A stretch of 12,404 nt of DNA. It comes from Phycisphaerae bacterium (GTDB taxonomy: Bacteria; Planctomycetota; Phycisphaerae; UBA1845; UTPLA1). The DNA is taken from assembly GCA_016935885.1 (NCBI GenBank), contig JAFGQA010000488.1:1-12404 (forward strand), in the 5' to 3' direction. The notes beneath the pieces were generated by a model. That model was not told the origin of the DNA. It saw only the letters and a program-made list of their open reading frames with translations, and did no database searches. Below are positions 7,025 to 12,404 of the stretch, piece after piece. The position numbers and the translations under genes are program-made. Position 1 is the stretch's first letter. Every line of letters starts with the position of its first letter.

Positions 7025-8311
7025 TCAAACCACGCGTGCCACGTGTGAAGGCGCAACGGCTGCCGGCTGTTTTCGACCAGGAACCGGCCGTAGGTTGGGG
7101 CCCCGCGATCTGCGGTCAGCGGATGGGGAGCGCGTCGCGCAGGAATCGCCGACTGGCACGCGCTGTATTCTCTGTCCGAGCAGGCACAGCACCTCATAAG
7201 GGATCGTGCCGAGCTGGCGAGCGATAGCCGGCACCGAATTGGGGCGATCTGGTTTGTCGTCGATCAGGACGACCTCCGCGCCCGGCATTAGCGGCGGCAG
7301 GTCCGTTAAGTCCACAGCCAACTGGTCCATGCTGACGCGGCCGATGACGGGTGCGTCGCCCACCGCCGTGCCGACGGTCGCTGAGTTGGACAAGGACCGG
7401 AGGTAGCCGTCGCAATAGCCGATCGGCACGATGCCGAGCCGGGTCGGACGTGGCGTCGTGAAGGTCTGGCCGTAGCCGACACAGTGGCCGGCGGGCAGGT
7501 CCTTGACGAGGGTCAGGTGGGAGACGAGCCGCAGAATCGGCCTCAGGTCGAGTCGGTCGGCCATGTGATCGGCCGGCACGTGGCCGTACAGGACCAAACC
7601 CGGCCGCACCATGTCGAGGTGGCTTTCTGGCATCGTGATGGTGGCGGCGCTGTTGGCGAAGTGCCGGATGACGCCGCCGCGTGCGGAGTGGCCGCAATCC
7701 TCCCCGAGCCGAAGCGGGTCAGGCCATAGTCGGCTTACGACGCCATTCATGGTCGCCAGTTGCTTCTCGGCCAGGTCCCGCTCCTCGGAATCCGCCGTGG
7801 CAAAGTGCGAGTAGATGCCGACAAGCCGCAGGGTGCCCGCGCCGCGGACGGATTCGACGAGGTCGGCAATCGCGTCGGGCAGCGCTCCCATTCGGCCCAT
7901 GCCCGTGTCAACCTTGATGTGTACGTCGATCGGGGATTGCAGGTCCATCCTGGCGAGGGTCTTGATCGTGTCCCGGTCCGTGATGGTCAGGGTCAGCTTG
8001 TGTTTGACGATTGCCCGAAGGCGCTCCCGCCGCTCGCGTTCGTCGACCACGGTCAGGACGTTGCCCAGCATCAGGATGGGCGAGTGCCAGTTGGCAGATC
8101 GCAGTTCGAGGGCCTCGTGTAAGGTTGCCACGGCGGCGTAATCCGCGCCCGCGGCCTGCAGCGCCGGCGCGACGATCCTGATGCCGTGGCCGTAGGCGTC
8201 GGCTTTGAGGACCGCACATATCCTGACGCCCGGCCGACACATGCGGCGAAGCACACGGTAATTGTGTACCAAGCGGTCGATGTTGATCTGTGCAATCAGG
8301 TCGGAGTGCAT
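7025..8311 (-). CDS. alr: Alanine racemase
   Basis: This PLP-dependent enzyme interconverts L- and D-alanine in the cytoplasm and supplies D-Ala for peptidoglycan. The PLP-binding motif is A-V-L-K36-A-D-A-Y-G-H-G. Other family landmarks are VDTGMGRMG, HFANSAA, the catalytic-tyrosine region VGYGQTF (Tyr about 280), VPIGYCDGY (about 296-302) and RVSMDQLAVDL (about 325-335). The core ends at L-G-Q-R-I-Q-R-V (about residue 385), the normal end of the family. A further 43 residues rich in Arg, Pro, Ser and Ala follow, making 428 in all, longer than the usual 360-390. The ATG at 8311 has no clear Shine-Dalgarno; heptamer-type inverted repeats lie just upstream. It may have its own promoter (8398-8403) rather than belong to the ABC operon. 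Confidence 0.96.
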   Translation of the reverse strand: MHSDLIAQINIDRLVHNYRVLRRMCRPGVRICAVLKADAYGHGIRIVAPALQAAGADYAAVATLHEALELRSANWHSPILMLGNVLTVVDERERRERLRAIVKHKLTLTITDRDTIKTLARMDLQSPIDVHIKVDTGMGRMGALPDAIADLVESVRGAGTLRLVGIYSHFATADSEERDLAEKQLATMNGVVSRLWPDPLRLGEDCGHSARGGVIRHFANSAATITMPESHLDMVRPGLVLYGHVPADHMADRLDLRPILRLVSHLTLVKDLPAGHCVGYGQTFTTPRPTRLGIVPIGYCDGYLRSLSNSATVGTAVGDAPVIGRVSMDQLAVDLTDLPPLMPGAEVVLIDDKPDRPNSVPAIARQLGTIPYEVLCLLGQRIQRVPVGDSCATRSPSADRRSRGPNLRPVPGRKQPAAVAPSHVARVV

Positions 8312-8322
8312 CCGTGCGGCTC

Positions 8323-8394
8323 TCAGCTATCGGCCATCAGCGGTCAGCCGCGCCGTCCCTGGTGAGAGTTGAAGGCTGATGGCTGACAGCTATG
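8323..8394. repeat. Inverted heptamer repeat in the alr leader
   Basis: Four 7-bp units (TCAGCTA, TCGGCCA, TCAGCGG, TCAGCCG) occupy 8323-8350. Opposite-strand copies (GGCTGAT, GGCTGAC, AGCTATG) lie at 8374-8394. Together they form 17-nt arms (8325-8341 and 8375-8391) with two non-Watson-Crick positions, one of them a possible G-U pair in RNA, and a 33-nt loop. It lies 12-83 bp upstream of the alr start codon. Confidence 0.8.
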
Positions 8395-8397
8395 TGC

Positions 8398-8403
8398 AGT
8401 ATA
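8398..8403 (-). promoter_or_regulatory. alr: Candidate -10 box for alr
   Basis: The minus strand reads TATACT (5 of 6 consensus) about 87 nt upstream of the alr ATG; the hexamer at 17-bp spacing is TTTCCT, a weak -35. If it is used, the inverted heptamer repeat falls in the transcribed leader. Confidence 0.3.
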
Positions 8404-8522
8404 GCCATCCATCGGCAGGAAGGAAAAGGGAGCCCGCCCGGATCATTCGCTGGGCAGCACGCAGGGACCGCGGACACGTGGTAGCTGATCGATGAAGGCC
8501 GATGGTCGGCAGCCAAGAGCTC

Positions 8523-10241
8523 TTAAAACTCCTGCCTGCGGAAGCTGCGGATGCCCACGCGCATGGCGAGCAACGTGGTGCCCAGGTTGAGCAACACGAT
8601 GGCGGCGAACAGGGTCCCCCCGAAGGCGTCCAACGCGTCCAGCCTCTTTGCACCGGCCATCTGGTAACAGATGCCGCCGAACAGGCCGACGCTGCACGTA
8701 ACCAAGCCGACAGACGCGATCAGGTTCACGGTGCCGCCCAGCCCCGAGGCGATGCGGCTCGAGTTGGTCTCTCTGTAGTCTGGTAGGCGCGCTCCCAACC
8801 CGACAGCTAGGCCACACAAGGCGGCGCACGTGGCGAAGGTGCCGCAGACCTGGACGAGGCCCAGCGTGAATGGCAGTTCCAGGGCCCAAATGGACAAAAG
8901 CGTCACGCTCATCGCGGCGGTGCCCGTCACGGTGAGGGCGTACAGGAACTTGGCCCACATGACGCTGTTGAGCGACAGGGGCCACAGGCCGACGAGCCAC
9001 ATCTGCTTGCCCTCGAGGGACATCATGGGAAAGACGAAGCGGCTGGTGAATGTGGAAAGGATCAACGTGATCGCGCCATAGTTCAGGAAACAGATCAAGG
9101 CCTGCCAGGGGATGTTGAAGCCGTCGGGGCGGGCCCGGGGCAGGTAGGCCAGGTACAGGCCCAGGAGCCCAAAGAGGATGGCGAGCTGCGACCACTGGAC
9201 CGGGTCGCGAAGAAAGTCGCGAACATCCTTCAAGATCAGCATCCGCATCTTCCTGGGCAAGTAGAAGAAGGCGATACGGGTGAGCCAGCGTGAGGCCCAG
9301 CCGCTTCGCGTCCTGGTGCGATGAGGGGCGTCGTGGGCCCTGCCAAATGCGATCAGGAACTTGCGGCCGGCGATGTTGACAGCGAGCCAACTAAGGAACA
9401 TCGCGGTGGAGACCGTGACGGCCAGATAGAAGGCGGCATCGCCGGGTTCGTCCTCGACGGCCTTCTGAATGGCGTTGGCGGCCCAGGTTGATGGTAGCAG
9501 CGCGGCTTTCAGGTATCCGAATTCCGCCAGGAAGCCCTGGATCCATTCGCTTGAGCGGGTCGCGGAGGCCGCCCACAGCCGCCCCCACCAGACGACGACC
9601 AACACGATGGCCACGCCGCCGGCGTAGAACAAGGCTCGCCTCGCCAGGCGCGGCAACCATAGGGCCACGGCCAGTGCCGCCAGCAGGCCGAGCGCTCCGG
9701 GAATCGGGACGAATCCCAGGAAGGCGATCACGAAGGTAAGATAGAAATGCCACGACAGTCCTTGGACCTGGCCGATGGCAAGCATCAACGGGACACCCAG
9801 CAGCAGCAGCGACCAGCTCGAGAAGAACAGCGACTCGATGTACATGACGGTGACGATGTCTCGCGGCGCGTGCGGCGTGGCCATTAGGAAAGATGGCTCG
9901 TCGTGGTTGAACAACGCTCCGTAGGCCAACACCGCCGTCGAGAACGCCAGCAGGATGGTCATCGCCACGAAGAAGATGGGAAACACGTAGGGAACGGCGA
10001 CTTCCGACCGTTCAAACCGGTGCATGAATAGAAACGCGCTGTCAAAGATGGCGTAAAGGGCGCCCCAGATCGCCGCGACGAACATGATCACCAGCAGCAG
10101 GCGCAGCGGCGATTCGTTGATCAACTGTCCCATGCGATTCCGCAGGAGCGTGAGCTTCAGGCGCAGGAGCAGGCTGAGCCCCGGTGTCGCGATCGTTAAC
10201 CTGGAATCCTCGATCGTCAATCGTCGGCCCCCAACTCGCAT
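8523..10241 (-). CDS. ABC-2-like exporter permease, about 12 membrane helices
   Basis: The protein has 572 residues from the ATG at 10241. It has about 12 hydrophobic segments in two halves. Between them lies a cytoplasmic stretch with R-M-L-I-L-K-D-V-R-D-F-L-R-D-P-V-Q-W-S-Q, typical of large ABC-2-type or ABC-exporter permeases of planctomycetes. The C-terminus is positively charged (IRSFRRQEF). It is the membrane partner of the ATPase encoded 211 bp upstream on the same strand; the substrate cannot be told. A TTG at 10280 extends the frame by 13 codons but lies in repeat DNA. Even from 10241 the first residues (GRRLTIEDSRLTI) are encoded by heptamer-repeat sequence, so translation might start later and the first 20 or so residues are doubtful. 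No good Shine-Dalgarno is seen at either start. Confidence 0.88.
   Translation of the reverse strand: MRVGGRRLTIEDSRLTIATPGLSLLLRLKLTLLRNRMGQLINESPLRLLLVIMFVAAIWGALYAIFDSAFLFMHRFERSEVAVPYVFPIFFVAMTILLAFSTAVLAYGALFNHDEPSFLMATPHAPRDIVTVMYIESLFFSSWSLLLLGVPLMLAIGQVQGLSWHFYLTFVIAFLGFVPIPGALGLLAALAVALWLPRLARRALFYAGGVAIVLVVVWWGRLWAASATRSSEWIQGFLAEFGYLKAALLPSTWAANAIQKAVEDEPGDAAFYLAVTVSTAMFLSWLAVNIAGRKFLIAFGRAHDAPHRTRTRSGWASRWLTRIAFFYLPRKMRMLILKDVRDFLRDPVQWSQLAILFGLLGLYLAYLPRARPDGFNIPWQALICFLNYGAITLILSTFTSRFVFPMMSLEGKQMWLVGLWPLSLNSVMWAKFLYALTVTGTAAMSVTLLSIWALELPFTLGLVQVCGTFATCAALCGLAVGLGARLPDYRETNSSRIASGLGGTVNLIASVGLVTCSVGLFGGICYQMAGAKRLDALDAFGGTLFAAIVLLNLGTTLLAMRVGIRSFRRQEF
10193..10227. repeat. Five in-phase heptamers inside the permease N-terminal codons
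   Basis: Successive 7-bp units read TCGTTAA, CCTGGAA, TCCTCGA, TCGTCAA and TCGTCGG. They are in phase with one another, and TCGTCAA is identical to units in the array at 10394-10477. On the coding strand they give the permease N-terminal stretch R-R-L-T-I-E-D-S-R-L-T-I. Confidence 0.65.
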
Positions 10242-10271
10242 CTCATGACGCGTGTCTCGTCTGCACCGGAG

Positions 10272-10324
10272 AGCTAACAACTAACAGCTGGGAGCTAACA
10301 GCTAAGAGCGAGCTAACAGCTTCT
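10272..10324. repeat. AGCTAAC-type heptamer array
   Basis: Units are AGCTAAC, AACTAAC, AGCTGGG, AGCTAAC, AGCTAAG, then a 4-bp interruption (AGCG), then AGCTAAC and AGCTTCT. The array lies between the ATPase and permease genes and is the same word family as 11258-11292. Confidence 0.85.
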
Positions 10325-10335
10325 AACGTTGCCGA

Positions 10336-10351
10336 TTCTGCACGCTTCACG
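10336..10351. repeat. 16-bp direct repeat, copy 1 (TTCTGCACGCTTCACG)
   Basis: Identical to 11314-11329. The match continues to 20 bp with one mismatch. In both places it follows an AGCTAAC-type heptamer array by roughly 10-20 bp. Confidence 0.9.
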
Positions 10352-10393
10352 GACGCCGCTTGAAACCGTGGGGGCCGCCAAACGGCAAGCCAG

Positions 10394-10477
10394 TCCCCAA
10401 TCCCCAATCCCCAATCCCCAATCGTCAATCCCCAATCGTCAATCCCCAACCGTCAATCCCCAATCGTCAATCGCCGA
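10394..10477. repeat. Twelve-unit TCCCCAA/TCGTCAA heptamer array
   Basis: Exactly 84 bp in strict 7-bp phase: four TCCCCAA units, then alternation of TCGTCAA (or CCGTCAA) with TCCCCAA, ending in TCGCCGA. CCCCAAT-type heptamers are known as STRR repeats in filamentous cyanobacteria. Positions 10453-10477 are also the last codons and stop of the ABC ATPase gene. Confidence 0.95.
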
Positions 10478-11208
10478 TGGTTCTCAGGGTCGGTCAACTC
10501 CAGGAAGATGTCCTCCAGCCGGTGTTCCCGTGCCGCCTTGGCGCGCAGTTCGGCCAGCGTACCGCACGCGATGATCCGTCCCTGGTTGATAATGGCAATC
10601 CGATCGGCGATGCTCTCGGCCACGTCCAGCGTGTGCGTCGACATGAACACGGTTCGTCCGGCATCGGCGCGCTCGCGCAGCAGCGCCTTGACCGTGTGCA
10701 CCGTCCGCGGGTCCAGGCCGACCATCGGCTCGTCGACGACCAGGACGTCAGGGTCGTGCAGCAGTGCCGCCGCCAAGACCGTCCGCTGCTTCATACCGTG
10801 CGAATAACCTTCGGCGAGTTGGTCGGCGAACTCGGCCACCTGTAGGCGACTCATGTAGTAATCGGCTCGCTCCTCCGCCACCTCCGGATCGAGCGAATAC
10901 ATCTGCCCGACGAATCGCAGGAACTCACGCGCCGACAGCTTCTCGTACAAGAACGGTTGGTCGGGTACGTACGCCAGCTTGGACTTGGCGATCTGACCAT
11001 TCTCGCTGGTCATGCGATGTCCGCAAACCGTAATCGTGCCGACGTCCGGCACGAGCAGGCCGGTGATCATCTTGATCGTGGTCGTCTTGCCCGCCCCGTT
11101 GGGACCGAGGAACGCAAAGACCTCTCCGGCGCTCAACGACAACGTGATGTCGTCGACCGCCCGCGTTCGGCCGTAGCACTTGGTCACGTTTTCGAGGTGT
11201 ATCGACAT
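10453..11208 (-). CDS. ABC transporter ATP-binding protein (CcmA/COG1131 type)
   Basis: The 251-residue nucleotide-binding protein has all the expected motifs: Walker A GPNGAGKTT (35-43), Q-loop Gln83 in YVPDQPFLYEKLS, signature YSHGMKQR (134-141), Walker B VLVVDEP (154-160, catalytic Glu159), D-loop GLD and switch His191 in STHTLD. The signature variant YSHGM and the length fit ATPases of ABC-2-type exporters. It would energise the permease encoded next on the same strand. The ATG at 11208 is preceded directly by a heptamer array with no Shine-Dalgarno. The last residues (H-R-R-L-T-I-G-D) and the TGA are encoded by another heptamer array, so the C-terminal tail beyond about residue 243 seems repeat-derived and is probably dispensable. 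Substrate unknown. Confidence 0.95.
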   Translation of the reverse strand: MSIHLENVTKCYGRTRAVDDITLSLSAGEVFAFLGPNGAGKTTTIKMITGLLVPDVGTITVCGHRMTSENGQIAKSKLAYVPDQPFLYEKLSAREFLRFVGQMYSLDPEVAEERADYYMSRLQVAEFADQLAEGYSHGMKQRTVLAAALLHDPDVLVVDEPMVGLDPRTVHTVKALLRERADAGRTVFMSTHTLDVAESIADRIAIINQGRIIACGTLAELRAKAAREHRLEDIFLELTDPENHRRLTIGD

Positions 11209-11292
11209 CTAGAAACTAGAGACCAGAAACTAGAGACTGCGGACCGAGAAACAACGCAACAGCTAACAACTAACAGCCAACAGCTAACAGCT
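11209..11292. repeat. Twelve-unit heptamer array abutting the ATPase start codon
   Basis: Another 84-bp block in unbroken 7-bp phase, but with a change of word. It starts CTAGAAA, CTAGAGA, CCAGAAA, CTAGAGA, CTGCGGA, CCGAGAA, passes through ACAACGC, and then reads AACAGCT, AACAACT, AACAGCC, AACAGCT, AACAGCT. It begins directly next to the ATG at 11206-11208. Confidence 0.92.
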
Positions 11293-11313
11293 ACTCATCT
11301 TGACGCACCATCC

Positions 11314-11329
11314 TTCTGCACGCTTCACG
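11314..11329. repeat. 16-bp direct repeat, copy 2 (TTCTGCACGCTTCACG)
   Basis: Identical to 10336-10351 and placed in the same order after an AGCTAAC/AACAGCT array, between the upstream membrane-anchored protein gene and the ATPase gene. Confidence 0.9.
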
Positions 11330-11356
11330 AACGAGGCCTTACGCCTGCGGCCCCCT

Positions 11357-12202
11357 TCACGGCTGCGTGTTCTCACCGGTCGTCGCGTGCATTGTCTTCT
11401 GATCGTTCATGACTGAGGCCACCGCGGTCAGACGGGCGTCTCGATCAAACGGTTCATCCATCAGCACCAATCGCCCCAGCAGTGGTATCTGCACTTCCTG
11501 CCGGAGCACCCGGCCGGAATCGTCCGCCCAAGCGACCGTGCCGTCCGTCTCGATGCGATAACACGCTACTTCGCCGCCTTGATGATCGATGGCTTCCCGT
11601 CGGGTGACGGTCACCAACTGCATCTTGAGCTTCGGGCTCTGCCCGCACAGCAACGAAAACGGATCCAGAAGCCGAATCCGCCAACGCTGGCCGACGTGCA
11701 GGTCCTTCAGGTGGCAAAACGGCCGCAAGGTCTCGGCAAGGCACTCCGACAAGCGTCCGTCCAGCGAGACCCTCTTCTCGTCCCTACCGAATGACGTCGT
11801 GCACGCGAAATCAGGCCCGCACCGCTCGCCAACCACCTGGATTGGCATCCTGGCCCCTTCGAGCTGGAACCTGAACTGGTCCAGAACGCCGTCCGGCCGA
11901 TAGACCAGCTTCGTGTCGAAGATCATGGGCTCCTGCACGGGCAACATGTTGGCGATCGCCCGGAGGTCGAGGATGGTCGTGCTGCGTATGGTCGTGATGT
12001 TTGGCGTCGGCGTGGTCGTGACCCACGATGTGCCGAACCTGACGCCGCTTCCGTTGTAGATCGCGGCCTGGAATGCACCTTCAGTCACGATCTGGCTGGG
12101 GACTTCCCGGGCGGTCCAGAACGGCACGACATCCCGCCGGATCAGAGCGGTCATCGCCACCACCCAGGCCACGATAACAACGGCTCCGAAGACACGGTTC
12201 AT
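11357..12202 (-). CDS. Membrane-anchored protein of unknown function, DUF3108-like
   Basis: The protein has 281 residues. One N-terminal hydrophobic segment (VFGAVVIVAWVVAMTALI) follows a short start and is probably an uncleaved anchor, leaving the rest outside the cytoplasmic membrane. The body looks beta-rich. HVGQRWRIRLLDPF followed by a region with CYRIETDG, AWADDSGRVLRQEVQ and DEPFD recalls DUF3108-like envelope proteins, but the likeness is loose. Four Cys residues in the middle (about 128-164) could form disulfides outside the cell. It is the first gene of an apparent operon with the ABC ATPase and permease (148 bp upstream of the ATPase, same strand), so it may be the periplasmic partner of the exporter. 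The ATG at 12202 has only a weak GGA-type ribosome-binding site. Its stop codon overlaps the sequence CTTCACGG. Function unknown. Confidence 0.85.
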   Translation of the reverse strand: MNRVFGAVVIVAWVVAMTALIRRDVVPFWTAREVPSQIVTEGAFQAAIYNGSGVRFGTSWVTTTPTPNITTIRSTTILDLRAIANMLPVQEPMIFDTKLVYRPDGVLDQFRFQLEGARMPIQVVGERCGPDFACTTSFGRDEKRVSLDGRLSECLAETLRPFCHLKDLHVGQRWRIRLLDPFSLLCGQSPKLKMQLVTVTRREAIDHQGGEVACYRIETDGTVAWADDSGRVLRQEVQIPLLGRLVLMDEPFDRDARLTAVASVMNDQKTMHATTGENTQP

Positions 12203-12252
12203 GTTTCCGATCCCCGATGCCCCTCGGTCATCCCCACTCTCCTGGCCACTGT

Positions 12253-12268
12253 CAATTCTATGGAATTG
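12253..12268. promoter_or_regulatory. Dyad CAATTC-TATG-GAATTG over the -10 box
   Basis: Perfect 6-bp inverted arms with a 4-bp spacer, overlapping the -10 hexamer of the promoter at 12255-12284. The placement suits a repressor operator. The symmetry is seen; regulation is inferred. Confidence 0.5.
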
Positions 12269-12284
12269 TCTCCCATTGGGTCAA
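12255..12284 (-). promoter_or_regulatory. Sigma70-type promoter of the ABC transporter operon
   Basis: On the minus strand TTGACC (12279-12284, 5 of 6) is followed after 18 bp by TAGAAT (12255-12260, 5 of 6). Transcription would start near 12248, about 46 nt before the ATG at 12202. It is the best promoter match in the window. Confidence 0.6.
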
Positions 12285-12359
12285 ACGGAGCGAGCCGGGG
12301 GTTCTCACCTGGGTAGGGCCGGGTCCGTGACACTTCCGGCGGCATTCGATTCTGGGTGC

Positions 12360-12382
12360 CACGGGCGGCTTGTCCGCCCGTG
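12360..12382. repeat. Perfect 9-bp hairpin, possible REP-like element
   Basis: CACGGGCGG (12360-12368) and CCGCCCGTG (12374-12382) are exact inverted arms around a 5-nt loop. There is no T-run on either side, so it is not a normal terminator. Such a short G+C palindrome between genes fits a dispersed REP-like element; only one copy is visible here. Confidence 0.55.
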
Positions 12383-12404
12383 CGGTCTCTCCGGTGGGCG
12401 CGTG

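Noticed and set aside
8443..9390. 315-residue minus-strand frame inside the permease gene
   Set aside because: Arg/His/Pro-rich translation in an alternative frame of a clear 12-helix permease; no ribosome-binding site or domain.
10242..10280. Permease start at the TTG at 10280
   Set aside because: The TTG is part of an AGCTAAC-type repeat with no Shine-Dalgarno; the ATG at 10241 is preferred, though a later start is possible.
10394..11292. CRISPR array
   Set aside because: The repeats are contiguous 7-bp words without unique spacers of constant length, and there are no cas genes.

Overview
This is a G+C-rich bacterial window with compact, almost entirely minus-strand coding (10 of 11 genes). 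Gene content and style suggest a member of the Planctomycetota, probably close to the Phycisphaerae/Sedimentisphaerales. The grounds are a planctomycete-style ComEC, very small Cys-Pro-acidic lipoproteins, a large ABC-2-like permease and heptamer-rich intergenic DNA. That placement is inference; there is no rRNA or other marker gene here.

Layout, left to right: (1) a secreted protein of unknown function (217-1332, minus), divergent from a tiny plus-strand lipoprotein (1604-1867) that ends at a convincing intrinsic terminator (1915-1954). (2) A translationally coupled pair, read right to left: a multi-pass membrane protein that aligns with cobalamin synthase CobS but has lost its acidic catalytic residues (4637-5611), overlapping by 4 nt the start of the DNA-uptake channel gene comEC (2025-4640). 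(3) A tandem set of three very small predicted lipoproteins (5922-6703). They share a C-x-P-[DE] start with the plus-strand gene at 1604 and look like a paralogous family. (4) Alanine racemase alr (7025-8311). (5) An apparent operon read right to left from about 12250: a membrane-anchored protein of unknown function (11357-12202), an ABC ATPase (10453-11208) and an ABC-2-like permease (8523-10241). A good sigma70-type promoter with a dyad over its -10 box precedes it.

The most striking non-coding signal is a set of degenerate tandem repeats with strict 7-bp periodicity in the gaps around the ABC genes and upstream of alr (8323-8394, 10193-10227, 10272-10324, 10394-10477, 11209-11292). They resemble the heptameric STRR repeats of filamentous cyanobacteria. 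They run into coding sequence: one array supplies the last codons and stop of the ATPase, a related block encodes the permease N-terminus, and another abuts the ATPase start codon where a ribosome-binding site would be.

I see no CRISPR array, transposase, tRNA, rRNA, toxin-antitoxin pair or recognisable defence island. The best candidates for undescribed biology are the small-lipoprotein cluster, the catalytically degenerate CobS-like partner of ComEC, and the heptamer arrays that have entered coding sequence.
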